In this document: piece by piece, positions 18,078-26,181 of the stretch
Position numbering within the stretch: the stretch's first letter is position 1
Layout: each line of letters opens with the position of its first letter
Assembly: GCA_018055515.1 (NCBI GenBank)
Contig: JAGPHL010000001.1
Coordinates: 1 to 38,584, forward strand
Length of the DNA stretch: 38,584 nucleotides
Direction of reading: 5' to 3'
DNA from: Anaerolineae bacterium
GTDB taxonomy: Bacteria > Chloroflexota > Anaerolineae > B4-G1 > SLSP01
The notes under the pieces: generated by a model
Databases searched by the model: none
Seen by the model: only the letters and a program-made list of their open reading frames with translations
What the model was told of the DNA's origin: nothing
Translations under genes and position numbers: made by a program

Positions 18078-21000
18078 TTAATCCCCTGCCGTCACCTGCT
18101 GGACTTCCTCCAGCGCTGGAGGAGTGCCCACGCGCAGCTCCACACGCTCCAGGCCCAATACCTGCTGCAGCTCGTGCACCGCCGCTTGCAGGACCGCGTC
18201 CATGTCCAGCTGCTCACGGATGCGCGCCGTCGTCTCGCTGATGAGACGCTCCTGCGCCGCCTGCTGTTGGGTCGCCTGATACAGACGGGCGCTTTCCAGC
18301 GACAACGTTACCTGCTCGGCAATCTGTTCCAGAAGCTCCAGCGTCTCCGGGGGGACCTCTTCGGCCTCAAACCGCACGTCGAGCACGCCGATGGTTTGCT
18401 CGCGCAAGCGCAGGGGCAAAGCGATCACCGCATGCGCCGCCTCGGGGGTCGCCGCGGACTCCGCCGGCAGGCCATAGCGCGTGATCACCGGCTGCTGCTC
18501 CGCCAAAGCCGTCTGCTCCTCCGGCGAAAGCGCCGGCGCCGGCTCTAGCCCTAGACGATAACGGTAACCGATGGTCTTGCCTATCGTCTCCAGGTACTCG
18601 CGCCACGACTCTTGCGTGTACCGGCCCTGCGCCGCCTCCAACGCGCGGACAGTGCGCTCCATTTCGTCCAACAGGCGCGCGGTCTCGATGGCATTGCCCA
18701 GCTGATCCGCGACCGTCTGCAACACCGCCAGATCCTCTTCGGAGAAGGCGGCCGGCTCCACCGATTGCAGGGTCATCGCGCCGATGGCCCGGCCCCGACT
18801 CCGCAACGGCACCGCCGCCTCAGAGCGCGTCTCAGGCAAGAGCGGGTTGTCGAAACGCACGGCCTCCGCGCCGACATCCAGGGCAATCCGCGCCTGATTC
18901 TCGAGGATGCATTGACCGATCATCGAAGCGCCGCCGACCTCCAGTTTGTGGCCACGCTCCAGCATGAGCTGGCCGGCTTCCCCCGTTCCGGCACGCAACA
19001 CCGCCCAACGCCCCGTTTCCTCCACCAGGAACAAGCCCACGTAGTAGTAACCGAAACGCTCCTCCAGCAAGTTCACAGCCTGGGTGATCAATTCCTGCAG
19101 GCTCAAGATGGACGAGGTAATCTGCGCGATTTCCGTCGCCGTGCGCAATTGCGCGGCGCGATAGCGCGTTTCGGCCACCAGGCGCCGCGTCTCCACGGCC
19201 CGGGCGGCCTGCTCCAACAGCCCCTCCACCAGGGCAATCTCGGCCTCCGTCCAGGGTTGAGCGCCCTGACGTTCCAGCCCCATCAAGCCGACGATCTCCC
19301 CATACAGCATCAACGGCGCCCCCAGGCTGTAGCCCGAATCGGTCGGCTGCTGCACCGATCGCGCCTCGGCCAGAGCCGCCGTCATCGCCGGCAGCCAGGG
19401 AGGCGCTTCCGCGCCCGCAGCGCTGTAGCTGTGCGTGGCGCCCGAAACGTCAGCGCTACGCCACGCCTCACGAATGTACTGGCGCTGCAACGCCAGCAAA
19501 TCCCGCAGCGCCGTCTCCGCTTCCTGGCGGGACGCCTCCAACGCTGCCTGCACCTCGGCCTGATGTTGAAGCAGCGACATGCGATAGATGCTGCCGCTGA
19601 ATTGCTCGCCGAGGCGATCGTAGATGGCGCCGTCGCGCGGGCCGAGCTCCAGAAGCATAACACCGAGGGATGTGTTCCGCGTCAACAGCGGCACGAGCAC
19701 CGCCGTGTACCGTTGCTGCTCAAGCCCCATCCCTTCCGGCAGCAATTGCCGCGCGGGGAACGCTATCGGCGGCTCCCAGGCATGGGCGCCATGTTCATGC
19801 TCATAGGAAAACGCCAGGTGCAGATGCTCCGCCGGCTCATTTTCGGCCGGATAAAGCGTCATGTAGGCGTGCCGGATGCCTAAGGCGGGGAAATAATGCT
19901 CTACCGGCGGCTGTAACTCCGACAAAGACAACACCGCCATGAGGGCGCGGTCGAATTCCTGAATGCGGGTCTCCTGGCGCTTGAGCGCCAGCTGACGATA
20001 CCCCTCCAGCCGCTGCACCTCCGCGCTGACCAGGACCCGCGCCTGCTGCAGCAGGTTCTCAGCATGAAGCAGCTGCGCGCGATCCACAAGGTGCGGCAGA
20101 GCAGCGCGCCGCAAGGCCGAGAGCGTCGTATGCCAGGCGGCCACCTCCGCGACAGGAACGACTTCCGCCGGTTGCGCCGCGGCCTGAATGCTGCGCAAGG
20201 CCTGGGTGCAGGCCGTCAGAAAACGGCTCGAAGTGCCGCTTGCCACATCTTCTCTGAAGGCCTGCCATACCGGCGCCGGCACGTTCACGGGCGCCGACAG
20301 CGTTTCCCAGGCCACCGGGAGCTCCGGCACGGCTGAGACGGGCGCCGCGGCTTGCTCCACCACCTCCAACTGACAGCCACACGAGCGCCGCAGCACCAGC
20401 TGCGTAGGAATATGGATGATGTCCGGGACCGGCCCGCCGCGAATCAGTGCCAGCACGGTCTCCGTCGCAATGCGCGCCGCGTCGGTGAAAGATTGCCGCA
20501 CCGTGGTCAACGGCGCTTCCAGAAACGGCGCGGCGTCCACGTCATCGAACCCCACCAGCGCGACGTCCTCCGGTACGCGCAGCCCATGGGCCTGCAGCAC
20601 GTCGAAGGCGCCAAAGGCCATGTCATCGTTCGCCGAGACCACTGCCTCCAAAGGCGCCCCGCGCGCGAGCAGCTCCTCCATCGCCGCCTGCCCCGTCACC
20701 CGCCGGTAATCTCCCCGCACCACCAACGCCGGATCGAGGGGCAAACCGTGACGCAACAGTACTTCCGTGTAAGCGCGGTAACGCTCCTCTGCCTCAAGTT
20801 GCCCCGCCGGCCCCTGAATAAACGCGATGCGCCGATACCCATGGACGGTGATCAAGTGCTCGACCGCTTCCCGCATCCCGCTGAGGCTATCCGGCAATAC
20901 CTGCACCACTCCCGGCAGCGGCAATGCGCCTCCCACCATCGGCAAGGGCGCAAAGCGGGCGCAGAAACGCGCCAGGTCCTCTGCCGCGAGAGCGTGCCCT

Positions 21001-21248
21001 AACGTCCCGCTGATGATCAAGCCATCAAATTTCTCGGGCCCGATCAGGTCGAAGACGACCGTCTGAGGAACGTTCCAACGCAGCTCGCCGCCCACCAGGC
21101 AAATGAGATTGACGTCCAGGGCCGCCGCGGCATCTGCTACCCCCAACAGGAAACCGTTCTCATAGCCATCGCGCAGCCAGGTGACCAACAGTCCAATCGT
21201 AGGGCGGGACGTTTGCTCGCGGATTTTATGCGTGTCCTGTGCTTCCAT
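18078..21248 (-). CDS. LacI-type binding domain fused to GAF stack, no HTH (sensor 5)
   Basis: 1056 residues, no signal peptide or membrane helix, so cytoplasmic. Residues 15-290 are a LacI/GalR-type sugar-binding domain: RPTIGLLV at the start, HGYRRIAFIQGP, VSANDDMAFGAFDVL, VALVGFDDVDAAPFLEAPLTTVRQ. It ends in the RRSCGC motif (287-292) also known from LacI-like domains fused to signalling modules. The HTH of true repressors is missing. A helical region (300-440), a divergent GAF-like region (about 440-565), short GAF with Trp linker (590-690), full GAF (705-865; SMIGQC, VRFDNPLLPETRSE), a second Trp linker and short GAF (885-1000) and common tail (1005-1050) follow. GAGGA lies seven bases before ATG 21248, which is nine bases from the preceding stop. 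It probably senses a sugar-like ligand in the cytoplasm. Confidence 0.94.
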   Translation of the reverse strand: MEAQDTHKIREQTSRPTIGLLVTWLRDGYENGFLLGVADAAAALDVNLICLVGGELRWNVPQTVVFDLIGPEKFDGLIISGTLGHALAAEDLARFCARFAPLPMVGGALPLPGVVQVLPDSLSGMREAVEHLITVHGYRRIAFIQGPAGQLEAEERYRAYTEVLLRHGLPLDPALVVRGDYRRVTGQAAMEELLARGAPLEAVVSANDDMAFGAFDVLQAHGLRVPEDVALVGFDDVDAAPFLEAPLTTVRQSFTDAARIATETVLALIRGGPVPDIIHIPTQLVLRRSCGCQLEVVEQAAAPVSAVPELPVAWETLSAPVNVPAPVWQAFREDVASGTSSRFLTACTQALRSIQAAAQPAEVVPVAEVAAWHTTLSALRRAALPHLVDRAQLLHAENLLQQARVLVSAEVQRLEGYRQLALKRQETRIQEFDRALMAVLSLSELQPPVEHYFPALGIRHAYMTLYPAENEPAEHLHLAFSYEHEHGAHAWEPPIAFPARQLLPEGMGLEQQRYTAVLVPLLTRNTSLGVMLLELGPRDGAIYDRLGEQFSGSIYRMSLLQHQAEVQAALEASRQEAETALRDLLALQRQYIREAWRSADVSGATHSYSAAGAEAPPWLPAMTAALAEARSVQQPTDSGYSLGAPLMLYGEIVGLMGLERQGAQPWTEAEIALVEGLLEQAARAVETRRLVAETRYRAAQLRTATEIAQITSSILSLQELITQAVNLLEERFGYYYVGLFLVEETGRWAVLRAGTGEAGQLMLERGHKLEVGGASMIGQCILENQARIALDVGAEAVRFDNPLLPETRSEAAVPLRSRGRAIGAMTLQSVEPAAFSEEDLAVLQTVADQLGNAIETARLLDEMERTVRALEAAQGRYTQESWREYLETIGKTIGYRYRLGLEPAPALSPEEQTALAEQQPVITRYGLPAESAATPEAAHAVIALPLRLREQTIGVLDVRFEAEEVPPETLELLEQIAEQVTLSLESARLYQATQQQAAQERLISETTARIREQLDMDAVLQAAVHELQQVLGLERVELRVGTPPALEEVQQVTAGD

Positions 21249-21257
21249 GCGCTGTCC

Positions 21258-22520
21258 TCACTCCAATGCCGCTGCGGATGTTTCCTGCGCGAGCGCCGCC
21301 AGCTGTTCGCGCGTTCCCAAGCGCGTGACTGCCGTCGTCGCGCCCATCAAGCGTCCCACTTCTTCCGTCACAATGCGCAGCACGGCTTGAATGTCTGCCG
21401 CGCCAATGATTTGCTCCGTAATCACGCGGACCCGCTGTTCCTGCAGCGCTTGCTGCTGCAACTGCTCGAAAAGCCGGGCGTTGTAGATCGCGTTGGCGAC
21501 GGGAACCGCCACAGCCTGAATCAATGCCAGATCGTGCTCGTCGAAAACGTAGGATTGGGTGTAGCTCTCAATCGCTAACACTCCCACTACCTGATTCAAC
21601 GCGATCAAAGGGGTACCCAACCAGGAATTTGCCTGCTGTCCCAGGTGCTCAAAACCGTGCTCACGACAGAAAGCCAGTTCTTCTTCGGCGGTGCGGAACA
21701 GCAGCGACCGGCGTTCGCGGATCATGTATCCCGTCAACCCCTCGTTCAACGGATATTCCCGGCCCACCAAACGCTCACCTTCTTGCACATCGAAAGCCGA
21801 AGACCAAATGCCGCGTTCCTCATCCACCACGGCGATGTAGAAACTGGAGACATCGAAGAGCCGTCCCAGCTGCATGTGAGCAGTATGGAATACCTCCTCC
21901 AGATCGTGGGTCACGGCCAGCGCCTGGCCGATCTCGTTGAGGACCAACATCTCCTGCATCCGGCGCGCCTGTTGCGCCGAGAGCCGTGCGTTTTCGAGGG
22001 CAGCCGCCGCCTGATTGGCAACGGTCATCAGCAGATCGCGCTCCCGTTCGCCATAGAGCCCCGGCGTGGTGTAACTCTGCACCGTCATCACGCCGATCAC
22101 GCGATCGCCTATCATCAAGGGCACTCCCAGCCAGGATTTCGCCCCCGTAATCCCCAGGATCCGCACTCCCAATTCGGTGATGCGCTCCATGGAGCTTTCT
22201 TCCAACAACAGCGGCGCCCGCGTCTGGATGACATATTCGGTCAGGCCGCCGCTCATCTTGCGGTAAGTGCGCTCGCCGCGCTCCACCCGTTGGCCCTCCG
22301 TCACGTCCAGGCAGAAAAAGAGCTCTTGCTTGAGTTCGTCATACAGGGCGATGTAGAAGTTCGTCGTGTCCATCAAGCGCGAGACGGCGCGATACACGCC
22401 CTCGACCACCTCTTCCATGCCCAGGCCGGCAGCAGTCAACGCCGCCATTTCCTGGATGACCGAAAGCGCTGTGCCCGCTGTCGTGTCGATCGAGCGCAGT
22501 TCGAACTCCTGTTCCATCAT
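21258..22520 (-). CDS. Soluble double-GAF protein with common tail (sensor 4)
   Basis: 420 residues, no membrane segment. Two full GAF domains (about 20-175 and 190-355) of the SWLGVPL/SWLGTPL...AIESY type, most like GAF3 of the giant sensor at 856-4908. They are followed directly by the common tail (QQQALQEQRVRVITEQIIG, about 355-405). The first GAF begins with the typical LTAAGLGMEEVVEGVYRA helix and FYIALYD strand. There is no short GAF with Trp linker, so this is the simplest member. ATG 22520 overlaps the preceding stop as ATGA, and GGAGGTGA upstream is a strong Shine-Dalgarno. It could be an adaptor between sensors or a cytoplasmic ligand sensor. Confidence 0.92.
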   Translation of the reverse strand: MMEQEFELRSIDTTAGTALSVIQEMAALTAAGLGMEEVVEGVYRAVSRLMDTTNFYIALYDELKQELFFCLDVTEGQRVERGERTYRKMSGGLTEYVIQTRAPLLLEESSMERITELGVRILGITGAKSWLGVPLMIGDRVIGVMTVQSYTTPGLYGERERDLLMTVANQAAAALENARLSAQQARRMQEMLVLNEIGQALAVTHDLEEVFHTAHMQLGRLFDVSSFYIAVVDEERGIWSSAFDVQEGERLVGREYPLNEGLTGYMIRERRSLLFRTAEEELAFCREHGFEHLGQQANSWLGTPLIALNQVVGVLAIESYTQSYVFDEHDLALIQAVAVPVANAIYNARLFEQLQQQALQEQRVRVITEQIIGAADIQAVLRIVTEEVGRLMGATTAVTRLGTREQLAALAQETSAAALE

Positions 22521-24454
22521 GAGCTCACCTCCTCAGCCGCAGGCGCAACGGCGTCCGGCAACGTCACATGGACCGTGGCCTCGGCTACGCCAGGCAAACG
22601 TCCCAATTGCGCCACAGCCGTCTGCAACACCGTCGTCACGTCAAGCGAGCGCCGCAGCTGCGAGGCAATCTCGCCGGCCAGACGCTCCTGGCTCGCGCGA
22701 CGCTGCGTTTCCTGATGCAAACGCGCACTCTCCAACGCCTGCGCCAGCTCCTGAGCCGTCCGCGCGGCGAAGGAAATTTCCTCACTCGTCCAGGGCCGAT
22801 CAAGAGGACGGCGTACCTGCAACACGGCAAGTTCCAGCCCGGCAATCGTCACCGGCACCAACAGGGTGTTGTCTGTCAGCACTCGAGGCGCGGTCAGTGG
22901 CGCCGCAGGGACGCCCTCCCCACCCTTGTCCAACGCCTCCAGAGTCCGCGGCGTGTAACGATAGCCGCGCAGGCTGAGTTGTGTCATGAAATCTGACCAA
23001 CCGCGATGCAAGTCCTGGGCATAAGCACGCTGCAGCTCGCGCATGGCCTCCTGACGCTGAGCAAAAACCAGCGCGTTGGCAATGGCCACGGCGAGCTGAT
23101 CCGCCAGGATGGCCAGGGTACGGATATCCTCAGGGCGGAAGGCGCCCACGTCGCGGCTCTGCACGTCCAGAGCGCCGATCACCTGCCCACCAACAATCAA
23201 AGGCAACGCCATTTCGGAATGCGTCTCAGGCAGATCGGGGTTATCGAACCACACCATGTCCTCGCCAACATCCAGCGCGATACGCGGTCGTCCCGTCTGC
23301 GTGACGTAGCCCACGATGCCCTGCGCCCCGACCGCCAGCCGATGTCCGCGCGCCAACATCCGCTGCCCGCCTTCCGAGGAGGCAGCGCGCAACACCGCCC
23401 ACTCACGGCTCTCGTCCAGCAGAAAAATGCCGGCATGGTAGAAGCCAAACTGCTCCGGGATGAGCCGCACCGCTTGCCACAGCAGCTCGTCCAGGTCAAG
23501 GAGCGAAGCGGCGACGCGGCTGACTTCCCCCGTCGCCCGCAGGTAGGCCGCCTGACGTTCCAGATCGGCCGTGCGCGCCGCAATACGTTCCTCCAACGTG
23601 GCCACTAACTCACGCAGCTGCCGGGTCATCACATTAAAAGCATCCGCCAGCTGCGCCGCTTCTGCTTCGGGAGGCAAGGGGATCTCAAAATTCAAATCGC
23701 CGCCTGCGACCCGTTCAACTGCAGTGACCAGCGCGCCAAGATACGTCGTCAGATTGCGGCCCAATAGCCAGCCGCCGCCGGCAGCGAGCGGCGCCGCGAT
23801 CAGCAAAGCCAGCGCGCCCAGCCGTAGAAAGGCGGATTCCTGACCGCGCACGTTGGCGGCATCCAAATCCACGCACAAGATGCCCACCAGTGTGCCATCG
23901 GCGGTACGCAGCGGGGCATACGCCGAAAGCCAGGTCCCCCACTGATCCACATAGAAGTCCTCTTCGACCGCAGGGCCAGCCAGCGAACCGACCACTTGTC
24001 GCAAGAGCGGGCCGGCATCGTCATACACGCTGCCGGGCAAAGACACCTCTTCAGCCGATTCCTCGGCATCCGCCACAAAGTAAATCTTGCCATCCGCTCC
24101 CTGATGGACGATGTAGACAAAGCGCGCGTCGGTGATGCGGTCCCGCACCGCCCGCAGCTGCGCAACGACGGACTCATACAGCGGGCCGGTTTGCGGTTCA
24201 GCCGCGACCAGGCGTGCCACGGTCTCCACGTCCACGCTCAGCGCGGCGAGAGCCACCTCATCCCGAAGCCGCCCGCGGATTTCCCGGCTCAGATACGGGC
24301 CCACGGCAAAGCGTGCGACCCCCACGATGAAGCCCACCAGCAGCAACAAACTCCAGGCCGCAAAACCGACGGCGGCCCGCGTGCGCAAGCGGGGGCGCAC
24401 TTCGGGCTCTGGGGTCTGATCGCGCGACGGCGCGAAATCCGGCTTCACGCTCAT
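22517..24454 (-). CDS. Cache-like-HAMP-GAF membrane sensor (sensor 3)
   Basis: 645 residues. TM1 (29-49), a periplasmic single-Cache-like domain (55-200, with RFVYIVHQGADGKIYFVADA and the PAS-like end LVGILCVDLDA), TM2 (209-231), HAMP (232-285), coiled coil, full GAF (305-465; YHAGIFLLD, RAASSEGG, QGIVG, VWFDNPDLPETHSE, LDVQS), short GAF (480-580) and common tail (585-635). The final residues EEVSS are encoded by GAGGAGGTGAGCTCA, which doubles as the Shine-Dalgarno of the next gene. ATG 24454 overlaps the preceding stop by four bases. There is no effector domain. Ligand unknown; Cache domains often bind small metabolites. Confidence 0.93.
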   Translation of the reverse strand: MSVKPDFAPSRDQTPEPEVRPRLRTRAAVGFAAWSLLLLVGFIVGVARFAVGPYLSREIRGRLRDEVALAALSVDVETVARLVAAEPQTGPLYESVVAQLRAVRDRITDARFVYIVHQGADGKIYFVADAEESAEEVSLPGSVYDDAGPLLRQVVGSLAGPAVEEDFYVDQWGTWLSAYAPLRTADGTLVGILCVDLDAANVRGQESAFLRLGALALLIAAPLAAGGGWLLGRNLTTYLGALVTAVERVAGGDLNFEIPLPPEAEAAQLADAFNVMTRQLRELVATLEERIAARTADLERQAAYLRATGEVSRVAASLLDLDELLWQAVRLIPEQFGFYHAGIFLLDESREWAVLRAASSEGGQRMLARGHRLAVGAQGIVGYVTQTGRPRIALDVGEDMVWFDNPDLPETHSEMALPLIVGGQVIGALDVQSRDVGAFRPEDIRTLAILADQLAVAIANALVFAQRQEAMRELQRAYAQDLHRGWSDFMTQLSLRGYRYTPRTLEALDKGGEGVPAAPLTAPRVLTDNTLLVPVTIAGLELAVLQVRRPLDRPWTSEEISFAARTAQELAQALESARLHQETQRRASQERLAGEIASQLRRSLDVTTVLQTAVAQLGRLPGVAEATVHVTLPDAVAPAAEEVSS

Positions 24455-26181
24455 GCCTCTTCCTCCCCCTGCGCCAGCGGCGGCAAAGGCCCGGTGCCGG
24501 GCAACGCACTCGCCGGTGATGGCGACGGCGTGAGGGTCAACACCACCTCGCTCGCATCCAACGCCGCGCCCAGCTCGCCCACGCCATGACGCATGATCGT
24601 CTCCACATCAAAACTGGACCACATCAAATTCGCGACGTGCGTCAGCTGCTCCTGATACAACGCTTTACGTCGGCTATCACGCAGCAGGCGCACCGTGTCG
24701 AAAGCGCTTGCCAGCCGTTCGACCGCCGTCGTCGCCAGCAACAGCGTGTCCGCGTCCCAGGGTAGCGCCAGCTTGTCGCCCTGCGTCTTGCGGGTGAAGG
24801 CCACGTACCCCAACGTCGTCTCGCGCCAGATGAGGGGCGCGATCAACACCCATCCCCCTTCCCCCGCGGTGAGTTCTACGACGCGCGGTTGCCCCTCGGC
24901 CAGGGCCTCCGCCGCCAGCGCCTGGATGTTTGCCGGCGGCGCTTCACCCGCCTGAATCTCACGCACGCCCCCCTCGGCGTCCAACAGCGAGCGCCAGGAA
25001 GTGCCGGCCACCTGCGCATACAACGTGCGGAGTTCCCGGGCGCGCCCGGCGGTCTCGTCCAACAAGCGCAAAATGTTCAACGTCGCGGCCACCTGATCGG
25101 CGAGAATGCGGAAGAGGCGCACGTCTTCATCGGAAAAGGGCTCGCCGCTGCCGTAGATTCCCAGGACTCCCAGCAGTTCGCCGCCGAACAACAAGGGCAG
25201 CGCCGCTTCGGCACTGCGCAAGGGGAAACGCTCATCACCGACAGGGATAGCGGTTTCGGCCCTTCCCAGCTGCGCCACCCGCCCCGGCAACGAGTCCCCG
25301 CCGACGGGGAGTACCCACCCGGCGTCCACCAGGGCCTGTCCCTGCGCGCCTGCCGCCGCGACGAGCTCCAGACGCTCACCCCGGCTATCTACGAGGAAGC
25401 AATTGGCCTGATAAAGTTCAAAGGTCCGCACCAATTCTTGCACGAGCAGTTGCAGCAGTTCTTCTCGATTGCGGATACGCCCCAAGGTGCGCGCCAGGAG
25501 CGCCACCTGGTCCAGACGGGTCGCCTCGCGGCGCGCCCGCTGCGCGTCCTCCTGCGCTTGCAGCTGCAAACGGCGGGCGAGATCTGCATTGCGCTGCAAT
25601 TCCTCCATGGAACGGAACAGGAATTTCCGATACTCGTTGATGATCAGTCCCAGGACCAGCGTCACGGCGAAGGGCACAAAGAACTCCATCCCCCACGACC
25701 CCAGATCAGCGGGGTTTTGGGCTTGCAGGGGAAGCAACCGCCCGCGGGAGTAATTCCAGGCAATCACGGCGTAGCTGCCAATCGCCAGCGCCCCCCAAAG
25801 TCCCAACCCCTGGGGTCCCAGCAGCAAGGTCGCCAGCAGCGGCACCAACACCAGCAAGAGCCGTCCGGCACCCACCAGGCCGTTCTGCGCCAGAATGTAC
25901 ACGCCGATCAGCAACAGCAACAGCAAGACGACGTTGATGCGCAGCAGAGGGGGCAAGCCTTTGATAAAAGCCAGCGCCGCCAACACTCCGAACAATATCA
26001 GGATAATGGGGACTTGCCAGTAAAAGCCGCGACTGATGACGGCAGGAATCCAGAAAAAGAGCACCGCCACGCCGATGGCGACGGAAAACTGCAGCAACCG
26101 TTCAAGCAGCCAGTTGCGGAATTGCGCTTCCTGTTCCGCGAGCGCGTTCCCTAGTGGAGCGCCAGGTGTGCGTGATTTCAT
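24451..26181 (-). CDS. Six-helix membrane sensor with divergent GAF cassette (sensor 2)
   Basis: 576 residues. About six hydrophobic segments fall between residues 28 and 190, one of them a run of leucines (VVLLLLLLIGVYIL). A charged coiled coil (195-235) follows, then a divergent full GAF (235-385; LPVGGDSLPGRV, with a shortened loop where the others carry the NP-LPETRSE motif), a linker with SWRSLL, a short GAF (to about 500) and the common tail (KALYQEQLTHVANLMWSSFD). The last residues (EEEA) are encoded by the GGAGGAAGAGG Shine-Dalgarno of the next gene. ATG 26181 overlaps the preceding stop as ATGA. The GAF lacks the motif sets of the other subtypes, so it may bind something different or nothing. 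Confidence 0.91.
   Translation of the reverse strand: MKSRTPGAPLGNALAEQEAQFRNWLLERLLQFSVAIGVAVLFFWIPAVISRGFYWQVPIILILFGVLAALAFIKGLPPLLRINVVLLLLLLIGVYILAQNGLVGAGRLLLVLVPLLATLLLGPQGLGLWGALAIGSYAVIAWNYSRGRLLPLQAQNPADLGSWGMEFFVPFAVTLVLGLIINEYRKFLFRSMEELQRNADLARRLQLQAQEDAQRARREATRLDQVALLARTLGRIRNREELLQLLVQELVRTFELYQANCFLVDSRGERLELVAAAGAQGQALVDAGWVLPVGGDSLPGRVAQLGRAETAIPVGDERFPLRSAEAALPLLFGGELLGVLGIYGSGEPFSDEDVRLFRILADQVAATLNILRLLDETAGRARELRTLYAQVAGTSWRSLLDAEGGVREIQAGEAPPANIQALAAEALAEGQPRVVELTAGEGGWVLIAPLIWRETTLGYVAFTRKTQGDKLALPWDADTLLLATTAVERLASAFDTVRLLRDSRRKALYQEQLTHVANLMWSSFDVETIMRHGVGELGAALDASEVVLTLTPSPSPASALPGTGPLPPLAQGEEEA

Noticed and set aside
18078..21248. LacI-family transcriptional repressor
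   Set aside because: The sugar-binding domain is present but the frame begins at its first strand; no helix-turn-helix precedes it.
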